A DNA stretch of 64,000 nt, from the NCBI GenBank assembly GCA_037893225.1, contig JAZGUH010000002.1, positions 1,736,001 through 1,800,000 of the forward strand, in the 5' to 3' direction. This DNA is from Hippasteria phrygiana. Taxonomy: Eukaryota > Echinodermata > Asteroidea > Valvatida > Goniasteridae. Shown one piece after another: positions 45,209 through 54,796 of the stretch. Made by a program: the position numbers and the translations under genes. The notes under the pieces were generated by a model that had not been told where the DNA came from, made no database searches, and worked only from the letters and a program-made list of their open reading frames with translations. Each line of letters opens with the position of its first letter. The stretch's first letter is position 1.

Positions 45209-46788
45209 CCTACCAATTAAGGTGACGGCCAGCCAAGATCAAGGAGTACGACAGGAAAGTTGGATTTCCGATCTGGTTGGGAACAGCGAGACCATTACGA
45301 TTGTGGGACTGTGCAGATCACTGGAAATCCGGGCCCCACCAGTGACTTTGCCACACTGTCGGCAGTGGAGATCTTCAAGCTGTATTTTTGTCAACTCGTG
45401 TGGGATATGCTCGTCGACGAGACTAATCGCTATGCACAGCAATTGATAGACTCGACTCCTGGTCAACAGTTCTCCTGGCACCCAACCAACATTCCCGAAA
45501 TGATGGCATTTGTGGCACTTCTCATTGCTATGGGCATAAACAAATCCCCTCAATACAGGATGTACATGTACTAGTCGACGTCTGAAATTCTTCAGATGCC
45601 ATTCTATCCGTCCATCATGTCCCGTAATCGGTTCAGTTCAATTCTTCGGTTCCTCTATGTCTCCAATAACCAAATTCCTCGTAGAGCCTCGGCCAAAAAA
45701 GACAAACTTTCCAAAGTTCGACCCTTGCCGGAAGTTCTCGTCCCGAAGTTTCTCAGCCTGTATAACTCCAGACGAGAGCATGTTAAAATTCAAGGGACGC
45801 TTAAGTTTTGTTCAGTACATGCCAAGTAAACCTATCAAACGAGGTATTAAAGCCTTCTCCCTGAACGAGTCCAAAACGTGCGCCTGGAAACTGTACACAG
45901 GAGCTGATGACAACACAAAAACCGTGTACGATGCATGTGTACATTTATGTAGATTCCAAGTCATCAGATTGCCATCCATCAAGCCCGACAGTTGCAGGAA
46001 ATTTCTTGATCTGGTGACTGGACTTGAGAATAAGGGACACGTTATATTTTGTCTAGCCCAGCTCTTTTAGCTCAACTGTCTAAACTTGGATTTGGATGTT
46101 GTGGAACTGTTTGTTACACTACGCAGGGAATAACCCAGCCGCAAACCCAAAGCAACATAAAATGAAGAAAGGAAATGACCCAATGTTTTTTGTGAAAGGT
46201 GGGCAGTTGTGTATTGTTTGGCAAGACAAAAAATTGGTAACACTTCTAACTAATGTAGGCAACAGTGATGTGTCCAAGAAGCGAATTCGGTGTAAGAAGA
46301 GCACAAGTGGATTTTGAGATGTTATAAAGCCAAAGTGTGTTGAAGATTACAACCAAAACATGGGTGGAACTGATCTTGCCGACCAATGTTTTCAGTACTA
46401 CAATCATACACACAGAAGCTTGAAATGGTAGAAAAGAGGTTTTTTTTCATATGCTGAATATCTGTATTGTCAATTCCAGAGTAATATTCACCAGCATAGC
46501 AGGGAACAAACATGTCAGTAATCTCGATTTCCGCATAGCGATTGTACAGGTTTGCTCTTGGGTTGGAAATGTAATGCATCAAGTCAGTTGAGATACTATA
46601 TTCCTATTGAGTCGACAGGGCAACAGCACTATCCTGGCAAAATCCCCAATGGAAAGAAACGTGACTGCATTGTCTGCAGTAAACGCAAATTAGGCATGCG
46701 AAAGCAAACAAAGATGATCTGTAAACAATGTAAAAAACCTATGTGCGTAGTTCCTTGCTTTGAGAAATACCACACCACATCATTGTAA
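45209..46788 (+). pseudogene. piggyBac element 2: transposase core and Cys-rich C-terminus
   Basis: 45260-45574 gives IFKLYFCQLVWDMLVDETNR and WHPTNIPEMMAFVALLIAMG; 45596-46070 continues with FYPSIMSRNRFSSILRFLYV, KGRLSFVQYMPSKPIKRGIK and AWKLYTGADDNTKTVYD. Further frames give CVEDYNQNMGGTDLADQ (third catalytic Asp) and the C-terminal zinc domain CIVCSKRKLG..CKQCKKPMCVVPCFEKYH. The segment that should contain the second Asp (DN-aromatic-aromatic-S) is missing near 46030-46140. Stops and frameshifts make this an inactive copy. Confidence 0.85.
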
Positions 46789-46804
46789 ATCTGTACTACT
46801 TGAA

Positions 46805-46915
46805 TCCCCCTCCCCCAACCTCCCCCTCCCCCAACCTCCCCCTCCCCCAACCTCCCCCTCCCCCAACCTCCCCCTCCCCCAACCTCCCCCTCCCCCAACC
46901 TCCCCCTCCCCCATT
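46805..46915 (+). repeat. minisatellite, 12-bp unit CCTCCCCCAACC type
   Basis: About nine head-to-tail copies of CCCCCTCCCCCAAC-like units immediately after the piggyBac C-terminus, with a G-rich counterpart at 46967-46995. All open frames through it are low complexity. Confidence 0.9.
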
Positions 46916-47298
46916 CAATGTTGGGAGAGGTCGGGCGCGCATGTACAGTCCAAACCAACATTGATTGGAGGGGGGGGGGAGAGGGGGAGGGGGAGAGTGT
47001 GTGTTAGCATGATGTATGTACACTGAATACAAGTAAATGCTTCATTTCCAAGAAGAAAACAACCCCCAAAATCTCCATTCTAAAATGTTTACATGTGGCA
47101 CTTCAACTTTTCAAATTTTCTAATATATCTGAGCCATTTAGCATGTGTAAAAACAAAGTGTCTATCACTGCAGAGAGAGGGCGCACTTCACTGAAATTGT
47201 GAAAAACGAAGTGGGGCTGAAGTGATATTGGGCTCCTAATTCCTGTGTTAAGGAAGGTTTCTTGCTTTCACAACTTATTGGTAATGAAAGAAAATGAG

Positions 47299-47802
47299 TT
47301 AAAAGGTACATGTACATGTAGTGTACATGATTGGTCATTGTTGCAATTTTCAGAAATGGGCGGATTTGGGGGTTTGTATTTTATAGGAAATATTGTTCCA
47401 CTACCTGTTCAAAGTTTTGCATTGTTGGATGGCAAAAGAAAACGAGAGAAAAATAGCGCTCATTTTCAACCGTCGGGCGGATGATAGCCTTTAGTCAAGG
47501 CACGCGTGGCTACCTGGATCCGTGACGCGCCCCGAATGCCAGCATGTCCAGGGCGCGCCACTCGTCCGGGTAGCTACGCGCGCCTTGACTAAAGGCTACA
47601 GGGCAGTTTTCCAACGATTTCCAGCTGGAAATCGTTGGAAAACGATATCAATTTCCACTTTTCTTGACAACGAGAGCACACCTGGCGTCATAATTTCACA
47701 GGATGATTGAAACTACTATTAACTTACAGTCTAGTAAGGTATTTTGTAATAATTCATTAAAAGAAGAATTGGAGGATTACCAATCGTGTACACTACCTTT
47801 AA
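47299..47802 (-). mobile_element. TTAA-type MITE family member, copy 4 (504 bp)
   Basis: TTAA at 47299-47302 and 47799-47802; ends GTAGTGTACATGATTGGTC and ACCAATCGTGTACACTACCT. It contains a long palindrome (TAGCCTTTAGTCAAGGC at 47486 against GCCTTGACTAAAGGCTA at 47582) and GATTTCCAGCTGGAAATC. Same family as 35406-35879 in opposite orientation. Confidence 0.85.
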
Positions 47803-49424
47803 GCAGAAAAAAAACAGCCCACTGCTTACCGAATTGTTGTATATTCAAATGAACATGGAACAAAATGATCATTAAAAAAATATTGTTTCAAATTGTCCCT
47901 TGAAAATGACTCCTTTTGGTATAAAAAAGGTCATGTGTTTAGTGAAAATGGTGAATATATCTGTTGTTTGGATGCCTTGTATGGTTTGCTTGTCAAGTAA
48001 ACTCAACATCAGTAAGCAGCAGGGGTGCTGTGCACTGCTGTGGCATGACAAGATTACTCGACATTAGCCTGTTCCACAAAAGTGCTGGAAACACACATAT
48101 GCGATGATTGGCGCCGGGTGTCTGATGCCTAAGGATGCCTGCAATTTTATCGCAGGCTTTCTTACAATACAACACAGTCCGTGGGTCCATGTGTATTGCT
48201 GGCAATGCGATATTCTTTTAAGGGTGAAATTTAACGGGTACCAGTGATTTTCCCACAGTTAAAAATTCTGTAAAATAATGGGTTTTTCCCCTTTAAAAAC
48301 AATCACCATATTTTAGTTTTAAAGAATTTTAGATGTAAAATTACGGTACTATTACCTAGAAAATATCACGCGTCCGTAGTTTTTGTGTTTTAACGTCAAT
48401 TTATACAAAGAGGATGTACATTTTCAAGACCACTTGTCAGAATATAAAATATTTGCTGTAAATATACAGCAACACAATAGAGTGTTGTTTATTTACAGAG
48501 AATATACTGTTCTCCTACACAAATCTCAATATGCAGAAACTCACCAATCAGAACCAATCAGAAATTTGTTTTTACAAAAGCCATTTTCAATTGTGCAGAG
48601 CAACAGCAAATTGCGCCATGCGTCACGGCGGTTTCACTGCATGGTATCCTTGCGAAAATCACATTGATACATTCACACGACCAATCTCGGTGAACGTCGC
48701 ACGGATGTCGCATCGATGCGAAATTTTGGAGGTCTCGATTCCTCTCATGAACTGCACGGGACCCATGCGATTTGGTGACAGGGATACACTTTCGCATGGC
48801 ACAAAATCCGTGCATTTGTGACATCGATTCGATTTCATCACAATGGTCGTGTGAAACAGGCTATTGGTAGGGAATGCTCTTTAAGTATATGTAAATGGCG
48901 ATAGTGTAGTTTAACACTGGCGATACTTATTTTTTTCAGTCAATATTTTTCCCGATATAGCGGGTAAAAAATGGTCCACTATACGCACGTGGCGGCCATG
49001 TAACCAACTGATTATACACCCAAAAGTTTGTGTTTATTTCAACAAAAGTGTTCAAGTCCATAAGTCTTATTAATTTAAGTCAAGTCAAATTGCAAGTCAT
49101 GTTCCTTCTAGTCAAGTTAAGTCAAGTCAAGTCCCAAGCCCCCAAAAAAATTGCGACTCGAGTACAAGTCAGCGACTCGATCGAGTCAACACTGGGCACA
49201 GCGCCATGAGCGCGCGCATATAATTTAATGCATTTGAAAAAAAAGAAAACATCACCAATTATTTTAAAGACAAATTTAGGTTAAGAAAAAATATCACCAT
49301 ATCCGCAAATCTCTCGATATTTCAATATTTTTTTAAAAGCTGGCGATTTTAATAATTTTTTTGCGAATATCGTATCGTCCAGCGCTAGTGTAGTTTAGGA
49401 AACCTCTAGAACACCTCTATTTTG
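47803..49424. other. intronic stretch, no gene recognised
   Basis: Mostly AT-rich. A GTCAAGTCAAGTC short repeat lies at about 49078-49135. No domain-bearing ORF. Confidence 0.5.
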
Positions 49425-49565
49425 GGTAATGGGTCAACTCGTACCAAAGTCAACTCGTACCAAAGTCAACTCGTACCCGAGTCAACTCGTACCCGAGTCA
49501 AGTCGTACCCGAGTCAAGTCGTACCAAAGTCAACTCGTACCCTCAGTAGCCTCGGTACCCTTGGG
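49425..49565 (+). repeat. tandem repeat, 15-bp unit GTCAACTCGTACCAA
   Basis: About eight units alternating ACCAAA and ACCCGA forms (GTCAACTCGTACCCGA, GTCAAGTCGTACCCGA). Open frames are a by-product of the unit being a multiple of three. Confidence 0.9.
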
Positions 49566-49891
49566 TACGTTTTCACACAAGCACATCTCCAATTTGGTTT
49601 CGCACGAAATCATCATTCAGTTTCATTTTATATTATAATCAGAGAATAAACATAAGGCATACGGTGATCCAATATGCACCTAATCTGTGGAACAGACTTC
49701 CCGTTTATTTTAGGATTATCAATGAATTAGGAATTTTTAAATCCCAGCTTAAAACATTTCTTTTTAAACGGTATTACTCTTAATTAATTAATTGATTAAT
49801 CAGTTATTGTTAATGTACAATGTAGTTGTGATTTTTGTAAAGCATTTTGAGATTTTTTGTTATGTAAAATGCTATATTAGGAATAAATTGA

Positions 49892-49892
<1 letters not shown>

Positions 49893-49940
<48 letters not shown>
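49893..49940 (+). repeat. ATT microsatellite
   Basis: Uninterrupted ATT/TTA trinucleotide run of about 15 units after AATAAATTGATTTT. Confidence 0.95.
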
Positions 49941-49941
<1 letters not shown>

Positions 49942-49995
49942 GTCAAACAATCCACAAGGGAAACTAACTAGGTAAATTTGAATACATTTTCAAAG

Positions 49996-50126
49996 TGAAC
50001 AAAGAAACTGGCAGGAGCGGGATTCGAACCTGCGACCTCCGGGTTACCGTACCGGTGCTCTACCAACTGAGCTATCTTGCCCTATGTTGGCGGTCTCCCA
50101 AATTGTCAGTATCTTTGTTCGGGTGG
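49996..50126 (-). repeat. tRNA-derived SINE-like repeat, copy 2
   Basis: Nearly identical to 11291-11421. Here the D-arm pairs fully (GCTC AGTTGGTA GAGC) while the T-arm has one mismatch. The anticodon loop is again ACGGTAA. Both ends carry GAACAAAGA/TCTTTGTTC. Copies 38.7 kb apart with few differences suggest fairly recent spread. Confidence 0.75.
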
Positions 50127-51282
50127 ATCACACCCAATTTTATGATACAACCTGGGAAGCGACCTTGTGGGGATCACTCAATGAGGATACGACTTTTTAA
50201 CTTATAATTCATCATACAATCCACAAGGGAAACTGACAAGGTAAAATAACTGCGACTTCTTGAATTCACAGACACCGTGCGCACCGCGGTACGGTGCAAA
50301 TGATCAACCATGAAAATGCAGGCCGGCCCGGCCCAGCAAAAGCTAGTTATTACGGCATGGAGGTAGGGTACGTGTGCATGTACAACACAACAGCGTGGCA
50401 ACGCCATGACTGCGCTGCCACAGCAGACCACAGTGACCACACCGCACGCAACGTACATGACATGTCAGGTCAGATACCGGATCGCTTTTTCCGCTGATGT
50501 GCATCATAACACGCATTTCCTGGATAAATTCAACCATAAATTCCCTCTTTACGAAGAAACCATTAAACATTTCTGACAGATGTACTTTTATTCTACGTCA
50601 GTTTGGCATCATTCGGCAGAACGTTTGCATTTCGTAAAGTCAAACTACACTGAAGGGGACTACTTTTCTTTAGCGTATACAAATTCACCGGGCTCCAGAG
50701 AGGGACTTGGCCGGGCAAACGACGCTGCTAACTGTACACACTCTCACTGAGAAACAGAAAAAAAATCCACAAGTACGTAGCGTAACATAATATAGTTAAT
50801 ACAAACCTTGATGTTGGCCTGATCTACGGCGGCTTTTTTATTCGATTAAAAAGACTTATAAACAAGGGAATAAAGATTGCAGTATTGCTCCTGGAAAACC
50901 TTATACTTTAGGCTCCATGGTATTATATGGTTGTCCCCCGGAAAAAAGAAATAAGACATGTTAAAATACACACACGTCTGTCTTCACTTAACTGGACCGG
51001 TACCGCGCGGGCATGGCGGGCCAGATGCATTACTGGCGACCGAGTGATCGCGGCCCTATCCCACTTCTTCTGGTAGCTCAGGTTCGATTTTGATAGGTAA
51101 GAACCGCTCCTATATCTCCGTTTACTTCTTGGAGATCATCCTCATTGAATTAATGAGTGCGATGAAATAAAAAATAATCTAAGGCAACTCTGCTCGGCTA
51201 GTAGTCAGATATTAGTGTGTATCAATAGCAGCAAACAGTCGTATGAATCATGACTCCCAGCTGTAACGTCACAAATTCCCCC
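50127..51282. other. intronic stretch between the SINE and the DIRS element
   Basis: No gene recognised. Composition is less AT-rich than its surroundings near 50260-50480, but no ORF there shows a domain. Confidence 0.5.
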
Positions 51283-51326
51283 CCCCCCCTCCACAGTCGT
51301 GTGGGAAGAGTCTACTAGCGAATACT

Positions 51327-51450
51327 TACCCGTAGAGCCACTACTAATGCATATTTCCCTAGAGGGCACAATACACTCGCTAAGATTTTCACACAATAGC
51401 CTTCCCACCATGCCCCGCGGTACACCTGCCATGTTAGCTTCCTCTTTTCT
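51327..51450. repeat. DIRS left inverted terminal repeat
   Basis: CTTACCCGTAGAGCCACTAC to AGCTTCCTCTTTTCTC is the inverse of 57173-57299, which reads GAGAAAAGAGGAAGCTAAC to GGCTCTACGGGTAAG. Confidence 0.9.
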
Positions 51451-51512
51451 CGAGCGATAGCAGGTAGATCCGCAGTGAGCCCTCTGTGGGGAAGAGGGAG
51501 GGATGCTCTACG

Positions 51513-51606
51513 GGTAAGTATTCGCTAGTAGACTCTTCCCACACGACTGTGGGGGGTGGGGGGGAGTCTACAGCGCTCATCTTACCCGTAGAGCCACTAC
51601 TAATGC
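51513..51606. repeat. DIRS internal complementary region
   Basis: 51513-51560 (GTAAGTATTCGCTAGTAGAC to GACTGTGGGGGG) is the inverse of the outer left end 51283-51330. 51565-51606 (TCTACAGCGCTCATCTTACC to ACTAATGCA) is the inverse of the outer right end 57278-57315. A junction complementary to both outer ends is the DIRS hallmark, thought to template circle formation. Confidence 0.88.
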
Positions 51607-51782
51607 AGAGTAGCACCGCTCTTGGAGGTGGGAGTGAGATGCCACTGTGTGAGCCTAGGACACCCCATCCAAAGGGGTATCACTGTTGGGAGAAATTGGT
51701 TATTGTAACAGTATACATCCCTCAGTTACCAGCGTAAGTCACATAAACACGAGATGTGAGCTTACTGGTGGAGTGAACCTGT

Positions 51783-53195
51783 CTACTGGAGTTGCTGAAA
51801 GGTAGATTGTGAGGCCTGCGAGGCAGCATCTCTTGCTACCCGCAACGCCGCTCTCCCAGCACGTCCCTCAGTCTGGAGGACGTCTCGCAGGTAGCAGGCT
51901 GTGAAAGTGTTCGATGTCTTCCAGCATGCTGCCTGGGTGATATCGGCCAAGGGAACTCCTTTGAAGAAGGCCCATGGCGTCGCCACTGCTCTGATGTCGT
52001 GAGCATGCACGTCAGAGCAGGCGGATGATGCATCCGGCCAGGTCTTTGAAGCTGTCCGAATAGCAGTCACAATCCAACGCGTGATGGTGCTCTGTGAGGC
52101 TGGACGATACGGAGGGGTGGAGGTGACGAACAGGCTCGTCGCCTTGCCCCGGATCAGTTCGGTCCTGTTGAGGTACCACTTTAGTGTTCGAATTGGGCAC
52201 CATTTCCTATCTTCCAGCACGGATGACTGCGAGCGCATGTCTGGTACGAAGATGTCTGGTGGAGCAAAGGACTCGGACTGGTTCTTCGTGAGAAAGGACG
52301 CTTTTGGGACTAGACGTACCCCATTCGGTTCCCATCGAATGTGGCCCGGATCAACAGATAGGGCATGTAGTTCACTACGAGGCCGTGACGTAGCCACTGC
52401 TAGTAAGAAAGCGGGCTTGACGGATAAGTCGAACAAGGTCGTCTGGCCCATTGGTTCGTAGGGGGCACGTGATAGCGCCCCCAGAATGTTGGAGAGGTCC
52501 CAAGAAGGAAGAAGCTTACGAGTTGGTGGCCTCTCTATAAACATTCCTCGAAGAATGTGACCCAGGGCATGGTTACTGGTAATTGATGACCCGTCCGCGA
52601 AACCTTGATGGACGGCCGCTATGGCCGAACGGTAGTTCCGGATCGTGGCCACTGTGAGGCCAGAGTTGAACAGGTAAACAAAGAAGTCACCAATGTTGGT
52701 TATAGGTGAATTGACTGGATCAACCGATTTCCGTCCACACCATTTGTAGTAATGGTGTAGGCGGCTATTGTAGACTTTCCTCGTGGAAGGTCTACGACTG
52801 CGTGCTGCAAATACGGCAGCGTCCTGTGAAAGGCCCGCTGCTCGGAAGGAGCGTTGGACAATGTCCAGCACGTCAGGTGAAGATCCGCGGGTGCTGGGTG
52901 AATGAACCTCGAGCGTGGCGGAGAAAGAATGTCCGGTCGAGGTGGAAGAATTAATGGTCGGTGCACCAAGATCTGGATCAACTGGGAGAACCAGGGTTGA
53001 CGCGGCCAGAACAGGGCGACAAGGAGGATCCTGCATCGTTCCTGTTCTATTTTCGTCAGTACCCGAGGGATCAGGGATATCGGCGGAAAAGCGTACGCGA
53101 ACATCCCTTCCCAGGGCATCGATAGGGCGTCTACATGCCACGCCCTCGGATCTGGGTATCTGGTGCAAAATACTGGTTGTTGAACGCTGACGCAA
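51783..53195 (-). CDS. DIRS tyrosine recombinase
   Basis: A 470-codon open frame. Residues 108-215 form the helical core-binding part (ARSRRPSTRKVYNSRLHHYY...IRNYRSAIAAVH). The catalytic part has R273 (SRPRSELHAL), H399-x-x-R402 (HAHDIRAVAT), W425 and Y435 (CWKTSNTFTACYL), the set expected of a DIRS recombinase. It integrates the circular cDNA without an integrase. The first about 100 residues overlap the pol tail in another frame, so the true start may be further in. This frame is intact. Confidence 0.88.
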   Translation of the reverse strand: MRQRSTTSILHQIPRSEGVACRRPIDALGRDVRVRFSADIPDPSGTDENRTGTMQDPPCRPVLAASTLVLPVDPDLGAPTINSSTSTGHSFSATLEVHSPSTRGSSPDVLDIVQRSFRAAGLSQDAAVFAARSRRPSTRKVYNSRLHHYYKWCGRKSVDPVNSPITNIGDFFVYLFNSGLTVATIRNYRSAIAAVHQGFADGSSITSNHALGHILRGMFIERPPTRKLLPSWDLSNILGALSRAPYEPMGQTTLFDLSVKPAFLLAVATSRPRSELHALSVDPGHIRWEPNGVRLVPKASFLTKNQSESFAPPDIFVPDMRSQSSVLEDRKWCPIRTLKWYLNRTELIRGKATSLFVTSTPPYRPASQSTITRWIVTAIRTASKTWPDASSACSDVHAHDIRAVATPWAFFKGVPLADITQAACWKTSNTFTACYLRDVLQTEGRAGRAALRVARDAASQASQSTFQQLQ

Positions 53196-53830
53196 ACAGG
53201 TCTACATGAGGGCGGTCGATGAGCGTGAAGATCTGCTCGACCACCTGGGGATGTAGTGTCCACTCTGTTGGTCGGATCATTCCGCTGGAGAGGGCATCGG
53301 CTATCGAGTTGTCCGCTCCTGGGATGTGGTAGGCTGACAACGTTATGTTGGACCTTATGCACCAATGGAGCATTTCCCACGTCAGGAGGCAAAGCTGGGG
53401 TGACCGTGTGCCTCCCTCGTGGTTGAGGTATGCCACAACTGTGACATTGTCGCATTTGAGTAGGACAGACCGATCCCGGACGTACGGTTGGAAATGTCTG
53501 AGGGCATTGAATACCGCCAGCATCTCCAGAACATTGATATGTAGGGATTGCTGGTCCGGATTCCACTCTCCCACGGCTTGGCGCGGGTAAAGCATAGCTC
53601 CGCAACCCAAGCCCGAGGCGTCCATTGTTACAGTTACCGTCGGTTGTGGCTGCGGAAAGGTCGCTCCGCGCATGAGGTTTGACGGATCGGACCACCACCG
53701 CAGGTGTGGGCGTAGAAATACCGAAAAACCATATGATGGATGAGGTGGTATTTCGGTCGGAAGTGAGCGAGGAGCTGGAGCTGGAGCTGGAGCGGGCGCA
53801 TGTGGAGTCAGCAGTGAGGCACGAGGTCCA
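52700..53830 (-). pseudogene. DIRS RNase H and pol C-terminal region, frameshifted
   Basis: The frame ending at 53131 holds VTVTMDASGLGCGAML, LHINVLEMLAVFNALRHF, LLKCDNVTVVAYLNHEGG and YHIPGADNSIADALS, a complete RNase H with DIRS features. Near 53170 the reading passes to another frame (DPRAWHVDALSMPWEGMFAY, ALFWPRQPWFSQLI) running to about 52870, overlapping the recombinase frame. The change could be a mutation; DIRS elements also naturally overlap these frames. Confidence 0.75.
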
Positions 53831-54719
53831 CCATGCTTGCCATGAGGCCGAGCAGTTTCAGCCATGCTGCTGCTGGGGCCAACGTTACTGCGAGGAACAG
53901 ATCGACGCACTGCTGTAGATTTTGAACGCGCCTGTCCGTCGGGAAAACCATGTTCGTTCTGAGGTTTATCACAGCCCCTACGAACGTTGGGAGTTGTGTA
54001 GGAATTGGGTGTGATTTTCTTCTGTTTATCAGAAACCCAAGACGCGTGGCCAACTGCAAGGTTGAGACGAGCGCTCGGCTGGTTTCGTGCTTCAAACGGC
54101 CCACGATCAGCCAGTCGTCCAAATACATGAAGATTGAAATGCTGCTCGCGTGGAGGGTTGCTCCCACCGACTTCACAATCCTTGTGAAAACCAGAGGAGA
54201 TGTTGACAGTCCGAATGGGAGAGCCGTAAATTCGTAAGTCACGTTTCGGTAACTGAATCGTAGGAACCGATAGTGACGCGGAAGAATGGGGACATGAAGA
54301 TACGCGTCCTGCAGGTCGAGTGTAGCAGCCCATGCTTGGGCCGGAATCGAACAGAGGATCACACGGAGCGTGTCCATACGGAACAGTTTGGGGCGGATGA
54401 AGCTGTTTAAGGGCTTCAGGTTTAGAATAGGCCGCCATGTTCCCGTGTCCGTTTTCGGTGTGAGGAAAAAGGACGATAGGAAACTAGTTGACCTCCCCGT
54501 CCACGGAACCACGCGTATCGCTTTGTTCCGGAGGAGACACTCGATTTCCGACTCTAGCGCCAGGCATTTGGCGGGGTCGGATGGAGTTTCCGTTTGACGA
54601 ATTACTGTGTCCGACGGGGGGTGCTCGTGAATTCCAATGCGTACCCGTGCTTGACTGTCTTGAGCACCCACTGGGACCTGGGACCAGGGCCCTATGAAAG
54701 CTTGGAGGCGGCCACCCAC
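53808..54719 (-). CDS. DIRS reverse transcriptase
   Basis: A 303-codon frame with RT motifs in order: WRPILNLKPLN (about 95-105), ATLDLQDAYLHVPI (132-145), ALPFGLSTSPLVFTR (166-180) and MYLDDWLIVG (198-207), the intact YLDD box. It breaks near 53810 before RNase H by a frameshift, so the polyprotein is not continuous. Confidence 0.85.
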   Translation of the reverse strand: MGGRLQAFIGPWSQVPVGAQDSQARVRIGIHEHPPSDTVIRQTETPSDPAKCLALESEIECLLRNKAIRVVPWTGRSTSFLSSFFLTPKTDTGTWRPILNLKPLNSFIRPKLFRMDTLRVILCSIPAQAWAATLDLQDAYLHVPILPRHYRFLRFSYRNVTYEFTALPFGLSTSPLVFTRIVKSVGATLHASSISIFMYLDDWLIVGRLKHETSRALVSTLQLATRLGFLINRRKSHPIPTQLPTFVGAVINLRTNMVFPTDRRVQNLQQCVDLFLAVTLAPAAAWLKLLGLMASMVDLVPHC

Positions 54720-54796
54720 GGGCCCGGCTGTGGGGGGTCACCAGGGTGTGGGCGCGTCACTTGCGCCACCCTCCGGAAAACCGGGGGGTCGGCGGC

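Larger units (their letters stand above)
44065..46788 (+). mobile_element. piggyBac element 2, left end and broken transposase
   Basis: TTAACCCTTTCAATCCCGTG at 44065 is a piggyBac-type end with its TTAA. It is followed by a subterminal repeat (TCGATCCCGCAGGCTCC) and the transposase parts described separately. I did not find the right end or its TTAA, so the copy is truncated or rearranged on that side. Confidence 0.7.

Noticed and set aside
46629..47032. Gly/Arg/Glu and Pro/Leu ORFs
   Set aside because: Translation of the CCTCCCCCAAC minisatellite.
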